Source of the DNA: Xiphophorus maculatus
Taxonomy: Eukaryota; Chordata; Actinopteri; Cyprinodontiformes; Poeciliidae
Reading direction: 5' to 3'
Assembly: GCF_002775205.1 (NCBI RefSeq)
Contig: NC_036451.1
Location: forward strand, 22,244,351-22,308,350
Length of the DNA stretch: 64,000 bases
In this document: one piece after another, positions 23,901 to 32,418 of the stretch
Layout of the letters: each line of letters starts with the position of its first letter
Position numbering within the stretch: the stretch's first letter is position 1
Position numbers and translations under genes: made by a program
The notes under the pieces: generated by a model
What the model was told of the DNA's origin: nothing
What the model saw: only the letters and a program-made list of their open reading frames with translations
The model's database searches: none

Positions 23901-24581
23901 AAAATTCATTGTTATAGGCCTTGGACTTCGATTGTTAATATATTACTTGAAAATGATCTCAAAATAACAATATTATCGTTTATTGCCATAATTTCTGGGA
24001 CAATTCATTGTCTGGTAGAATTTGTTTAGTGTGTCAGAACTAGTTGCTGCATTTTATTAATTAGAATTAGAATAAAGTGGACTTTCAGTTCATGCCACAC
24101 CACTCCGATTTCTGGTTGTAAATTTGTGAGATGTTACAGATTACCCTTAATCTACCTACTCTTCGTGAATTGTCATACAGCAAGAGTACGTCAGAGGCTT
24201 ATTGAGTACCGCTGTAAAACAGACTGCTACAGGAAATCCTTCCTCCCCGGCGCTACTAGCACCACTTTGAGGAGCCTTACATAATGAGCTACAGCATTTT
24301 AATTTCCCTTTGTGATAAACAATTTTTAAATGAAATTAAACACTTCAAGATTCTACCTCACTGTTGGGCACTACTTTAATTGGTCTCTACAGAACTCCAA
24401 TAAAATACTTTAAAGTTGCAGCTGCAGAAATGAATAAATAAAATATATGAACGCTTTATCGAGACACAATAAGTGGTTCTGTGAATACGTTACATTTCTG
24501 CCTCCTTCTCTCCCGCAGGGCTCGGAGTCTCCCATGATGCTCGGCGATTCAAAGAGCGATCTAGAAGACGTGGACTCTTAA
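1167..24581 (+). CDS. usp24: USP24, ubiquitin-specific protease 24 (partial, 5' end outside window)
   Basis: USP24 is a very large cysteine deubiquitinase (about 2620 aa in human) that removes ubiquitin from protein substrates. Fifty-one exons can be joined here with consistent phase to 6000 nt, 1999 codons and a TAA at 24579-24581. About 620 N-terminal residues are therefore missing to the left. The predicted protein follows vertebrate USP24 along its whole length: [19 protein letters not shown] at the first exon, the GATCYMNAV Cys box, the GHYYSFIK His box, and the ESPMM..D.EDVDS C terminus. The spacing of the catalytic Cys and His (270 residues) is close to human (272). All introns are GT-AG except the last-but-two, which is GC-AG. 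There is no frameshift or internal stop. It converges tail-to-tail with PCSK9, as in mammals. Confidence 0.98.
6799..7991. mobile_element. hAT-like non-autonomous element, interrupted
   Basis: The left end (…gattattctgatgattaatca) and the right end (tgattaatcgtttcagcccta) are imperfect inverted complements, of the type 'agggctgaaacgattaatca' found at the ends of several copies in this window (about 9659-10268, 15698-16312, 20103-20620 and the 11774 end). The interior before and after the nested MITE matches the 9659 copy (for example 'gcaataaaacatgcaaataagcaaataatt' against 'aacgatgcaaataagtaatt'). Assignment to hAT rests on the termini; the flanking duplications are too decayed to read. Confidence 0.5.
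7069..7848 (-). mobile_element. Pogo-like MITE (deletion derivative of a Tc1/mariner-superfamily element)
   Basis: A 780-bp unit flanked by TA on both sides. The left end is TACCGTATTTTCCGCACTAT and the right end its near-perfect inverse (TAGTGCGGAAAATACGGTA). Repeated 'ataaggcgca' motifs lie just inside both ends. On the minus strand, 7510-7638 encodes [20 protein letters not shown] and a further stretch ending ESMVRKW. This is the N-terminal helix-turn-helix typical of pogo/Brinker-type transposases; the reading then runs into a stop, so the catalytic domain is gone. It sits inside an older hAT-like copy and is therefore the younger insertion. Confidence 0.8.
9659..10268. mobile_element. 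hAT-like non-autonomous element in USP24 intron
   Basis: Starts 'cagggctacaaccagtgattatttt' and ends with repeated 'gattaatcacgattaatc'. This is an imperfect inverted terminal arrangement shared with the copies at 6799-7991, 15698-16312 and 20103. The interior is AT-rich without coding potential. It fills most of the intron 9606-10293. Confidence 0.5.
11803..11840 (+). repeat. (TG)n microsatellite next to a USP24 acceptor
   Basis: About 19 TG units with one interruption, ending 5 nt before the exon that starts at 11846. It takes the place of a normal polypyrimidine tract in the intron's last 45 nt. Confidence 0.9.
12081..15199 (+). CDS. usp24: USP24 exon block 2: USP catalytic domain
   Basis: Nine exons: 12081-12200, 12291-12416, 12487-12585, 12689-12771, 12855-12996, 13084-13203, 14067-14281, 14837-14961, 15058-15199. 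The first encodes [20 protein letters not shown], with the catalytic cysteine codon at 12147-12149. The third has the [10 protein letters not shown] box. The next two carry two CxxC pairs (CKDCPHR and CEKCK), the usual zinc-knuckle positions of USP fingers. The seventh carries the catalytic histidine (GHYYSFIK, codon 14253-14255). The eighth has WYKFND, the C-terminal part of the His box. All signature residues of an active USP are present, so catalytic competence is likely. The linker after VSGMARQD (about 14120-14180) is glycine-rich and diverges from mammals, as expected of a disordered insert. Confidence 0.97.
13316..14015. mobile_element. Degenerate transposon copy in USP24 intron
   Basis: The 863-bp intron 13204-14066 holds a unit with related end sequences: 'gtccttaaaaagtcttaaattcatg' on the left, and 'gggtcttctaaagtcttaaag...gagttggtgaa' on the right. 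A related unit lies at about 1915-2270 in another intron ('gatccttaaaaactcttaaattcatg' and 'gagttggtgaaaccac'). The two share the interior text 'gcattctgtgacttaatgttgttgaggcta' in recognisable form. It looks like a decayed non-autonomous hAT-type element; the family is not certain. Confidence 0.4.
15698..16312. mobile_element. hAT-like non-autonomous element in USP24 intron
   Basis: Left end 'gaaacgattaatcagattaatca', right end 'gattactaaaataattgttagctgc', the same terminal type as the copies at 6799 and 9659. It lies in the intron 15200-16352. The part of that intron before it (about 15385-15545) also contains degenerate Tc1-like text ('atgctgccatcaccatgtttca'). Confidence 0.45.
16353..24581 (+). 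CDS. usp24: USP24 exon block 3: C-terminal region
   Basis: Sixteen exons: 16353-16503, 16589-16684, 16774-16877, 16980-17093, 18322-18529, 18641-18730, 18900-19002, 19094-19212, 19308-19421, 19505-19570, 19647-19713, 19817-19895, 20838-20913, 22678-22764, 22883-22993 and 24519-24581, ending in TAA. The block encodes the alpha-helical C-terminal tail of USP24 (for example [20 protein letters not shown] and [11 protein letters not shown]). The last two exons are serine- and acid-rich. The exon ending at 20913 reads CAG AAA AAG and is followed by GC rather than GT; the next exon starts ATG ACT GAA CAT TAC TGG, exactly as the family requires. Two acceptors (11846 and 22883) are preceded by long TG tracts. 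Confidence 0.95.
17094..18321. other. USP24 intron of 1.2 kb, repeat-like, no exon seen
   Basis: No additional exon fits the USP24 frame here. The middle part has internal repetition ('actcaacaggttgttgctaggcaacca', then 'actcagcaggttgttgtgag'), which looks like a dispersed repeat. The open frame at 17893-18165 has no family resemblance and no splice support. Confidence 0.4.
20103..20620. mobile_element. hAT-like element remnant in USP24 intron
   Basis: Begins 'agggctgaaataatttattgtattattag', the same terminus as the other hAT-like copies in this gene. Further in, 'tttttaatggtgtataaaataagattaggtg' resembles interior text of the copies near 11640 and 16200. The right end could not be placed. 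It lies in the intron 19896-20837. Confidence 0.4.
20914..22677 (+). other. GC-AG intron of USP24
   Basis: The upstream exon ends AAAAAG at 20913 and the intron starts GCAGGC. The acceptor ends CTGCAG at 22677. Frame continuity (Q-K-K then M-T-E-H-Y-W) demands this junction. The nearest GT, at 20922-20923, would shift the frame into an immediate stop. The interior is AT-rich, with a (TG)n(GA)n tract at about 22588-22630 just before the acceptor. Confidence 0.85.
22837..22870 (+). repeat. (TG)n microsatellite in short USP24 intron
   Basis: About 16 TG units inside the 118-bp intron 22765-22882, about 12 nt before the acceptor AG. Confidence 0.85.
22994..24518. other. Last USP24 intron with duplicated repeat segment
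   Basis: No exon is seen. About 23835-23925 and 23945-24035 are two tandem versions of one segment ('caacaatattatcgtttat…tctgggacgatttatcgtct' against 'aacaatattatcgtttat…tctgggacaattcattgtct'). A third version lies inverted at about 43745-43835. They are pieces of one dispersed repeat family. Confidence 0.5.
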
Positions 24582-25177
24582 CTCCTCCGGCTGGCGGGAT
24601 GACTCCGGCGGCGGGGCGGCATCAGGTCCAAGCAGCCGGGCCGGGTCGGAACGGCCGGCGCCGTGCCTCTGATTGGACAGGACTCTCGGAACTCCACAGG
24701 AAGCCAATCAGGACACTTTATCTCGGTCGCCAGGGCAACCAAGCAGCTGCGAATAAATCATGAACTACTTCCTGTCAGAGCGGCCAAGGCGACAAATTCT
24801 CATTAAAACGGGGCACCACAGCCGATCGGGTCGGGAATAGCGCGCTCAGCGGATAACTTCAGTTTATCCTTTTTTTTTTTTTTTTTTAATTCACTCGTAA
24901 CGACGTGGAGTTGGAGGACGGGCTCGGGTGGTGTTTTATCGACGCTCTGCTCATGTTTGCCAATGTATTTTTTTTTTGCGACGGGCTTTATTCACTTTGT
25001 AATTAAGATTTTTGCTCCATATGTGTAATTTTCAGTGTAAGATAATATTTTAAAGTCTTCTCCTCCACAGCCATGCAAAATGAAGGAGGCGACCGCTGGA
25101 GCTGCTCTAGTGCGCGCGCCCACAGGAACTCACAGGCGCGCGCTTGTACAGAAACACCTCCACCCTCACGAGCTCCT

Positions 25178-25231
25178 GGGAGGACCGGGCGGGTGGGAGG
25201 ACCGGGCGGGTGGGCGGGCGGGCGGGTGGGG
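25178..25231 (+). promoter_or_regulatory. G-rich tract, potential G-quadruplex
   Basis: Nine or more runs of at least three G separated by 1-7 nt (pattern GGG-c-GGG-t-GGG…GGG-c-GGG-c-GGG-c-GGG-t-GGGG) on the sense strand of the USP24 3' UTR. Such spacing meets the usual rule for an intramolecular G-quadruplex. Whether it forms in RNA or acts in control of the transcript is unknown. Confidence 0.6.
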
Positions 25232-26953
25232 TTCAGTATGCACTTTATAGTCCAGCCCAGGCTATTGTGATGTACAGCAGGATGGGTCAATTCCTCCAGA
25301 GCCACTCAGCGCTATTCTCTTCTGTTTGGGTTTTGTTTTTAACAATGTTTGCAGTGCCACTTACTCAAGCCGCTCTCCCTGTGACTGGACCTTTGACCCC
25401 GGAGCCACAGGGGACCCCTGTGGCTGTCAGGATCGGGACAGATCTCAAACTAGCAGTGCCATAGTCAGCACTCAGCCCAACCCCTCACATTTTGTATTTT
25501 TCTCTGCCCAGGACAGGGAGCCTCACGTGCCGATTTCTATTTTATTTGAGTCTTTTCATCGCTACGTTTTGTTTTTTGTTTCGGATCTTCAGCCTTATGC
25601 AACCTGATCTGGACAGGCCACCGGTGCCGACTGAAGGGGAAGCTCAGGAGCACGTTTTTTTATTTTATTTTTATGTTTTACTTTTTTTTGCTTTCAGGTG
25701 CCAAGGGGTTACACATCCACAAACACACACATGCACAAGAGGAATGACTCATTCAGTACGCTCACATATATGCACATCAGTCCTTTTCACGTCGTTGTTA
25801 CCAATGCTCTGGTGGCTTTCTTTTTTCTTTTTTTGCTTTGTCTGTCTGCCTTTCTAAACACTCACATGTAGCTTCTAGTGTTCACACTGCGTTACCTTCA
25901 TCCCCTCACGCCCCCCAACCATCGGGAGTCTTAAAGTGCCTTAATCTCCCGATGGACGCCATCCTCACATGTTCAGTCAACGCCTTGCTTCATGCGCGTC
26001 TCCTGTAGGACTGCTACAGGCCTCCCTGTCACAGTCCGAACAGGGAAAGTCACCTCTGTGTGTCGTGATAAAGGATATTTGTGAATGTAGCTGATGGAGA
26101 ATGGGGGGGAGAGGAGTGTACACACACAGGGTTCTGGTGATGGTTAAAAAAAAACAAACAAGAAAAATTAAAAACAAATAAATTGCTGCTTCTTTTCACT
26201 CTGTTTCCAGGCAGTAGAAACTGGCGTAGTTCAGGCGAACACCTTTCCACTCAGCTAGCTTAGCAGGTCAGCTATCAGCTTTAACAGGTCAAAGTTTACA
26301 GTGTGATGACCCCACGGTGTGAGGCAATCACGCGAACTGACATTTCTGTTGAACTGCTCGCGCCCCGCCGCCCCTCCCTCCTCTCGGTCTCATTAGTTGT
26401 GAATGTCACGGCGTGCTGCTCCGGCACGTTTGCATGTGTGGTGGTGAAAGTTTGTGCTTTTTTTTTTTTTTTCTTATTTTATTTTTCCTTCTTCTTCAGC
26501 GTGACGCAACAACAACAAAAAATAATCCCCCCCTCCCCCCCCGTGTTGTTTGCTATGTGATTCGGTATCATTAGCACTTACTGGCACGAGCGAGGCCGCT
26601 CCAACTTCGCGAGGAAGCTGCGTTTGCGGCATCGTGCCAAGCCGTAGCGTGGCCATGGCGACGCGGGCTGCGCCCACCTGAGGAGTGCGTCTTGTGCGCC
26701 CGGGCCTCCTCTGCACCAACACAACTATTTAAAGACAGGGCAGGGGGTTTCGAGACAGAGTCTTTTGTTTTATTGTGGGGATGCGGGGAGGGAGGAGCAA
26801 GTGCGTGGGGTTGGGACTTGGCATCCCTACGGGGTTTTTACTGTGTTTTCGATTTTGAGAGTCCACTCCCGACAACGCAGCAATCTGTAACGCATGTTAA
26901 AACTCGATTTTAATTTGTACATCAGAGTTTGATTAAGGGGAAATTTGATATAA

Positions 26954-26959
26954 AATAAA
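26954..26959 (+). terminator. Candidate distal USP24 poly(A) signal
   Basis: Canonical AATAAA, about 2.37 kb after the stop codon, with GT-rich sequence within 40 nt downstream. Confidence 0.45.
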
Positions 26960-26980
26960 CTGGAATGCACAACCTTTTGT

Positions 26981-29437
26981 AAACGTACTTTTCGTGCCAT
27001 GTCTGCACATCGGCCTTATTCTTCATCTGACGATCATGGTAGAAACGACTCTCAAGGTTTAACGCCTGGAGACACAAAGAGATCCTCTAAAGTTATGAAT
27101 TTATCTAACATCAAGTGTTCAAAAACATCCCACACTTTCCTTTCATATTAGGCAGAAGCAACTATTCATTGGTTTAACTTTTCAAATAAAGACTGGACAC
27201 AATCATGTTGTTGCTGCTGAAAACAGACTAAATGCTTTTCAGTTTTCTTAAATCGAGCCCAAAAGAAATAAATTTGTAATCTGCTTGGCTTAGTGTCAAT
27301 AAGGAAAGCATGCAAAACACTTTTGAAGTTTTGGACCTACAATGGTTTAGACCAGTGGTTCTCAAACTTTTTTCAGTGATGTACCCCCTTAAAAATATAT
27401 TTTTAGTCAAGTACCCCCTGACACGGGCAAAACATTTTTGGAATAAAACAGAGGTACAGTGCTGTAAATACCCTGTAAATACTGAATATAAAATTCAGTG
27501 CATGAACACACATTTATATTTTATCGAACTTTTTACAAAATAATTTTTCCCAAGACTTATTATGAGGAGCCTACTGATTTTTTAAAGATATTTTGAAAAG
27601 CTTCACGTACCCCCTGCAGTACCTCCACGTACCCCCAGGGGTACACGTACCCCCATTTGAGAACCACTGGTTTAGACATTCCTACACTAGTTTTTTTAAA
27701 AATTAAACATATTTCATTCTTAGCTTATTGGATAAAAAAAAAAAATTCATAATAAAAGAAATTTTAGTGATTTAAAAAGAAGTTTCATTTCTTGACCTGC
27801 AAGCAAAGCCCAAAGAGAGAGAACGCAGGCTTTGCTGGTTTGATATTGACAGAAGATGACAACTTTGGCAAAGACTAAAATCTTCCTCCAGCATGGTGAT
27901 GGCGGAGTGATGATCTGGCACACTGTTTGCAACATGAACATATTCTAAACTCCTCTCTCAAAGAATTTTTGTGTCAAATTTGAGAGAGAATTGGGGGGGG
28001 GGGGGGGGAAACTTCATCATGAAACAGGAAAAGGACCCCAAACTTAGCAGCTGATTTACAACTAAATTAAAAAGTAAATGGAAGTGTTATGGCATACTAA
28101 AGGCCACATCTCAGCTTTGTTGAATTGTTTCCTAGCATCCCATCTGTTCCCCTAACAAATCAAACTCCAGAAATCTCACCACCTGTGGTTATTAAAAGAA
28201 GACGTCTAACAAAAAGGTAAACTTACTCCTCAGCTGACTTTCTCGTAAACAGTTAAACATGCAGACCTGATTTCATTTCAGTTGTGAAACTCTAAAGGCC
28301 ATTCCTGTGTTTTATATTAATACTTGTGACAAACAAAGTGACATCTTGTCAGTATCAACCCCTCTTTCCCTCCCGGAGTGAGAACCGAATACATAAAAGG
28401 AAAACGAACATCGCAGCATCGCAGCGATGACAATCAATCAGCGGTGCAACCGTCTGATGGAGCCGTCATCAAGGCCCTGCTGCGTCGCATCTGGAAACCA
28501 ACACCGCTGGTTTTCAGGTGGCACTGATTCCTCCTGCAGCTAATGTTGAGTTTCATGTTGCACCGTGGGGGGGCAAAAAAACTGCAATTATGGCTCGTTT
28601 GGCAGATTTTTTTTCAGAACCTTTTTTAGTTCGTTAGCCTGAATTTGGTTTCCAAACCTTCTGAATCACCTGGAAGAGTTCAGGAACAATCAAAGTAAAG
28701 ATGTTTGACCAATGCTACACTGCTCTATGTTTGGCAAAAGTCGGTCACAACATAACTGTCACTCAGACCTACAGGCACAAACCAACCGAAAAAGGTGAGT
28801 TAAGAGGAAAGTATTATGAAACATTGACTTTTGGAGCTTTACATCATCTTATAATGTTAATCCCTCATCAAAAACATACCTGGAGAGTCGCTTTGATTCT
28901 TTCCTGCATGTTTGAGAAATCCTTTAATCTCTATGGCAACCATTCAGCTGTACAAAACATCTGGGGGGACCTAGCTCCGCCTTTGAGGACAAAGCTCCTC
29001 CTCAGAGCTGCAGTTTCCAAGCATCCGCCTCACAGCAGCTGACCCCCACTCAGCTCCTTCAGACTAGCCAGCAGCACTTGGCAAACACCTGGTGGAGCTG
29101 CACATCTGCTGAGCTGATCTCAATGCAACGTTGGTAAATAATAAAAAAATAATTAAAAAAACATTGTTAAAGGGTTAATAAAGGAGGCATGTTGTAATGA
29201 CTTCCTGAAGGCGGAGTTTCAGGAAGAGCCGGAGTTTCTTAAAGAGACGCAGGCTCAATTTCAAGATGTTAAACTACAAAGTCAAAATTCTTTTAAGTCA
29301 TATATGCAGCATTTTTACGACTGAAGGCAACAGCCACTTGACTGTACTATAAAATGGAAAACACACAAAACTGCCCCTTTAAGTGTTATGTGCTGTGTTG
29401 GGCTCGGACAGACCGTACGTCAGGTACGTCATGATTG
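26981..29437. other. Intergenic region between convergent USP24 and PCSK9
   Basis: No conserved coding segment was found on either strand. It contains a hAT MITE at 27353-27669, a run of 16 G at 27993-28008, and otherwise AT-rich sequence without recognised elements. Confidence 0.5.
27353..27669. mobile_element. hAT (Charlie-type) MITE with intact target-site duplication
   Basis: 317 bp with termini CAGTGGTTCTCAAAC on the left and TTTGAGAACCACTG on the right, the classical Charlie-group inverted repeat. Perfect 8-bp duplications GTTTAGAC flank it at 27345-27352 and 27670-27677. The interior repeats 'gtaccccc' motifs near both ends. There is no coding capacity. The perfect duplication suggests a fairly recent insertion. 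Confidence 0.9.
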
Positions 29438-29443
29438 TTTATT
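29438..29443 (-). terminator. Candidate PCSK9 poly(A) signal
   Basis: AATAAA on the minus strand, about 220 nt beyond the PCSK9 stop. Another lies at 29485-29490. Either would give a 3' UTR of about 0.2 kb, short compared with the mammalian gene. Confidence 0.35.
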
Positions 29444-29664
29444 ATGCTTGTTCGTACAAAGATACAAAAAAATAACAGGATATATTTATTCTTTAAACCT
29501 GTATCTCCCAGATGGTTTGAAGACGGCTAACAAGACAACGTGGAGCACGTTTCGACTTAATCATACGGCTGTAATCGACATCTTTGCAGAAGTGCTTACT
29601 GTAGGTACATTAAAGTGTCTCCACGGGGTGAAGGAGCTCAGAGCGAAGACGGATGACACTGTGA

Positions 29665-32418
29665 TCAGTTGGGAGTTGTAGCAGGGGGGTCTGGCGGTGT
29701 GACACGGCAGCAGACGGCTACGCCCTCCGCCTCCACTTCCCCCGCGCTGCGGATCCGGCAGCCGCTGCCCTCGGGCACTGACCCGACGACGGCAGAGCCC
29801 TCGGAGACGGCGCTGCAGTCCGTCACAGTCCAGCCCGAGGGACAGGTCACCTCAACCTGCGAGAAGAAAACCAGGATACCCGGGGGGTTATAGAGACATC
29901 TGGGGGCAGGGGGAGGAGGAGAGAGGATTGATACATGTCTCCGGTTTATTAAAACACCTGCTCTTTGTCAGACGTCGTGGTTTCCAACAGACGGCACTGA
30001 AGAGACGGAGCGTGGCAGCAGACTGCGTGCGACGTGACTCCGTCCTTCACCGAGCAGCTCCTCCCGGCGCCGCGATGAGGGCGGGAGTCGGACGAGATCT
30101 CGGCTGCGGACCAACTGGTGCAGCCTGAGGAGAAATAAAAGCACTGAAAGGATGGAGCCCGTTTTCCTCCCAGAAGTCATCTTGAAAGAAAAGCCAAACA
30201 ATTCGGTCTGAGATTAAAAACCATTGGAGGATGCCGTCATGACATTTGAAGCCTCCTTTTTACACCTCACACAGTTGGCATTTATCCTGCCCAGGAGTGT
30301 GTGTGTGTGTGTGTGTTTTCTCTCCCTCTCCTTTGACTGATTGCCATGGTAACATAATTGACCTAGAAGCTGCTGTGTATAGCAAATTGAATAGCTTGCA
30401 CACTATGTATATGCAACAGAAGGATATCTGAGGAGCGTGTTTCACTGTGGCTCTCTCTCGTCTGGTTCACGTCGATACGGTTTGATGTGACTGTGTTACT
30501 GTGTGTTACATTCACACAGTAACTGGGGAAAAAAAAATTAAAAATCATCCTTGAACTTCCCTAGATTTTGTCTTATTGCAAACACAAACTTCAGCCAGTG
30601 TCATTAGGGTTTTATATGATTGACCAACATAAAAAAAAAAAACGTTTTCCAAATGAGATTCTTAAATGTGTGGCTTGCATTTATATTCATCTTCAGATCT
30701 GTGAGCAGCAATTTGTTGGGATTTAGGTTTGGCACCATGTCATATGAACATACTTTATTCTGAATTATTATTTTATACTCGCCATATTTTTACACTTATT
30801 CTGCTGGAAAATTAATCTCTCATAAAGTTTTGTTTTTTTTACCATTTCCTTCCCGCTAGTTGCTCTACCTTTAGCTAAATCCAACTTCCCCGTCCCTGCA
30901 GAAGAAAACTATCTCCACACGCAAGTATTATCTGTAGCTTCTTTCTCTACACATGGCATCTTGCATGCCAATCAAAAGGTTCAGTTTTGGTTTCTCCTTC
31001 TTCTGTGTCTTCTGCATGGTTTGTAGCAAACTGCAGCCGGACTTTGGACAGTTCTAATGACGCCAGCCTGCACCAACAAAGTGTTTTGCTTATTGCAACC
31101 AGTATCAGCTGATAGGCATCCCCAAAACTCAACTGTGACCCCAAATCCTCCAAAAATTGCACTGCAAAAACATAAAATCTTACCAAGTATTTTTAGTAGT
31201 TTCTAATGCAAATATTGTAACACTCGAAATAAGACAGAACTAACTTGCAAGTAACTTTTCAGCAAGAAATATGAGCTTGTTTAAAGTCAGTAATTCCTCG
31301 ATATTGATGGAAAAAATGCTGGTCATAATGAAATAATCTGCCAGTACAGCGAAACATTTACCTTAATATGGGAAAAACGTCTTATTCCACTGGCAAATCT
31401 TTTAAATCATAGATTGTACTTATTCATTATTATTAAGGAATTACTGATTTAAAACAAGCTTGTATAACTTGATGAAAAGTTACTTGTAAGTTAGTAGGGC
31501 ATTTGCATTGGAAACTAGACCAAAACACGTGTTTTTGTAGTAAAAGCCACGTATTGATTTTTTTTTTTCTTCCGTTCCTCAACAGTGCAGAGCTTCACTT
31601 GAGTATTTCACAGGAATTAAACTTCCAATGAACACGGCTGGGACTTCCTGTCAATGACGAACCCCTCCCCCCAAAAGAGTTTTGCTTGCTGTCACTTGGC
31701 CTCAAGAAAGGCCGGTTTGCTTGTTGCCGGTCTGCCGCTGGCTGGTCACGCTCCTTACCCGTGAGGTGGTGCTGTGGGCCCGCACACTGAGCGTCCCGCC
31801 CGGGCCCGGGGCTCGCGTGGGCGCGGCACTGCAGACCATCCACCACACAGCAGCGGGCCACCGCGAACACCCCGTTGCCTGTCAGCCCGTTGTAGGCGAC
31901 GCACTCCATGCGTCCGTTGCTCTCCTGCGAGACCAAGGAGACGCGGCTTCAACCCGCTGCGCCCGCGGAGTTCCTGTCAGTTTGGGCGGCGAGTGAACTC
32001 ACGGTGAGCGTTTCTCCCACACGGGCGCCGTCAGGGGCGTAGCTGCTGCAGCCCATCATTTCCTCCCCGACGCGACAGCGGCTCACGGCCGCGTCCGCGC
32101 TCGACAGGCCTGACCTTTCTGACCACACTGAGCGACACAGGAGCTCGACACCTGCACGTGGAAGTAGGACAAACCCGGTCTGAGGTGCACGTGGGGGGAG
32201 AGAAACTGTGCAAACTGTGCTGAGGTCGGGAAGTCACTAACTTGGTGTTGGGTTGTTGGCGGGAGGCATGGCTGCCACCAGGTTTGGAGTTGTGAGACGA
32301 TGCGTTTCAGACAGGGACAGGAAGTTAATTGTGTTGCTAACGGAGTAATGCAGCATCACCTGCAGGACCTGCACCGGGGAGGCCATCTGATTGGCGGACA
32401 GGATCACGGCTGCTATAC
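29665..32418 (-). CDS. pcsk9: PCSK9 exons 8-12: Cys/His-rich C-terminal domain
   Basis: Three modules can be read. Six cysteines lie in each (LLC, SRC, GC, MEC, CC; LQC, AQC, GC, SC, CC; LQC, VTC, DC, GC, CC), so all 18 cysteines of the human domain are present in the same order. Exon 11 (30124-29958) was found by frame and homology ([15 protein letters not shown] against human ASCCHAPGLECKVKE). The protein ends PPATTPN and lacks the human tail. The human N-glycosylation site in the second module is not conserved. Confidence 0.93.

Larger units (their letters stand above)
24582..26980 (+). other. usp24: USP24 3' UTR
   Basis: No coding exon follows the stop. Two candidate poly(A) signals stand out: AATAAA at 24752-24757 (short form) and at 26954-26959 (long form, followed by 'tgtaaacgta…cgtgccatgtctg', a GT-rich downstream element). 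A long 3' UTR of about 2.4 kb is plausible for USP24. The region includes a strongly G-rich segment at 25178-25231 and long T tracts. The UTR limits are inferred, not shown. Confidence 0.55.
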
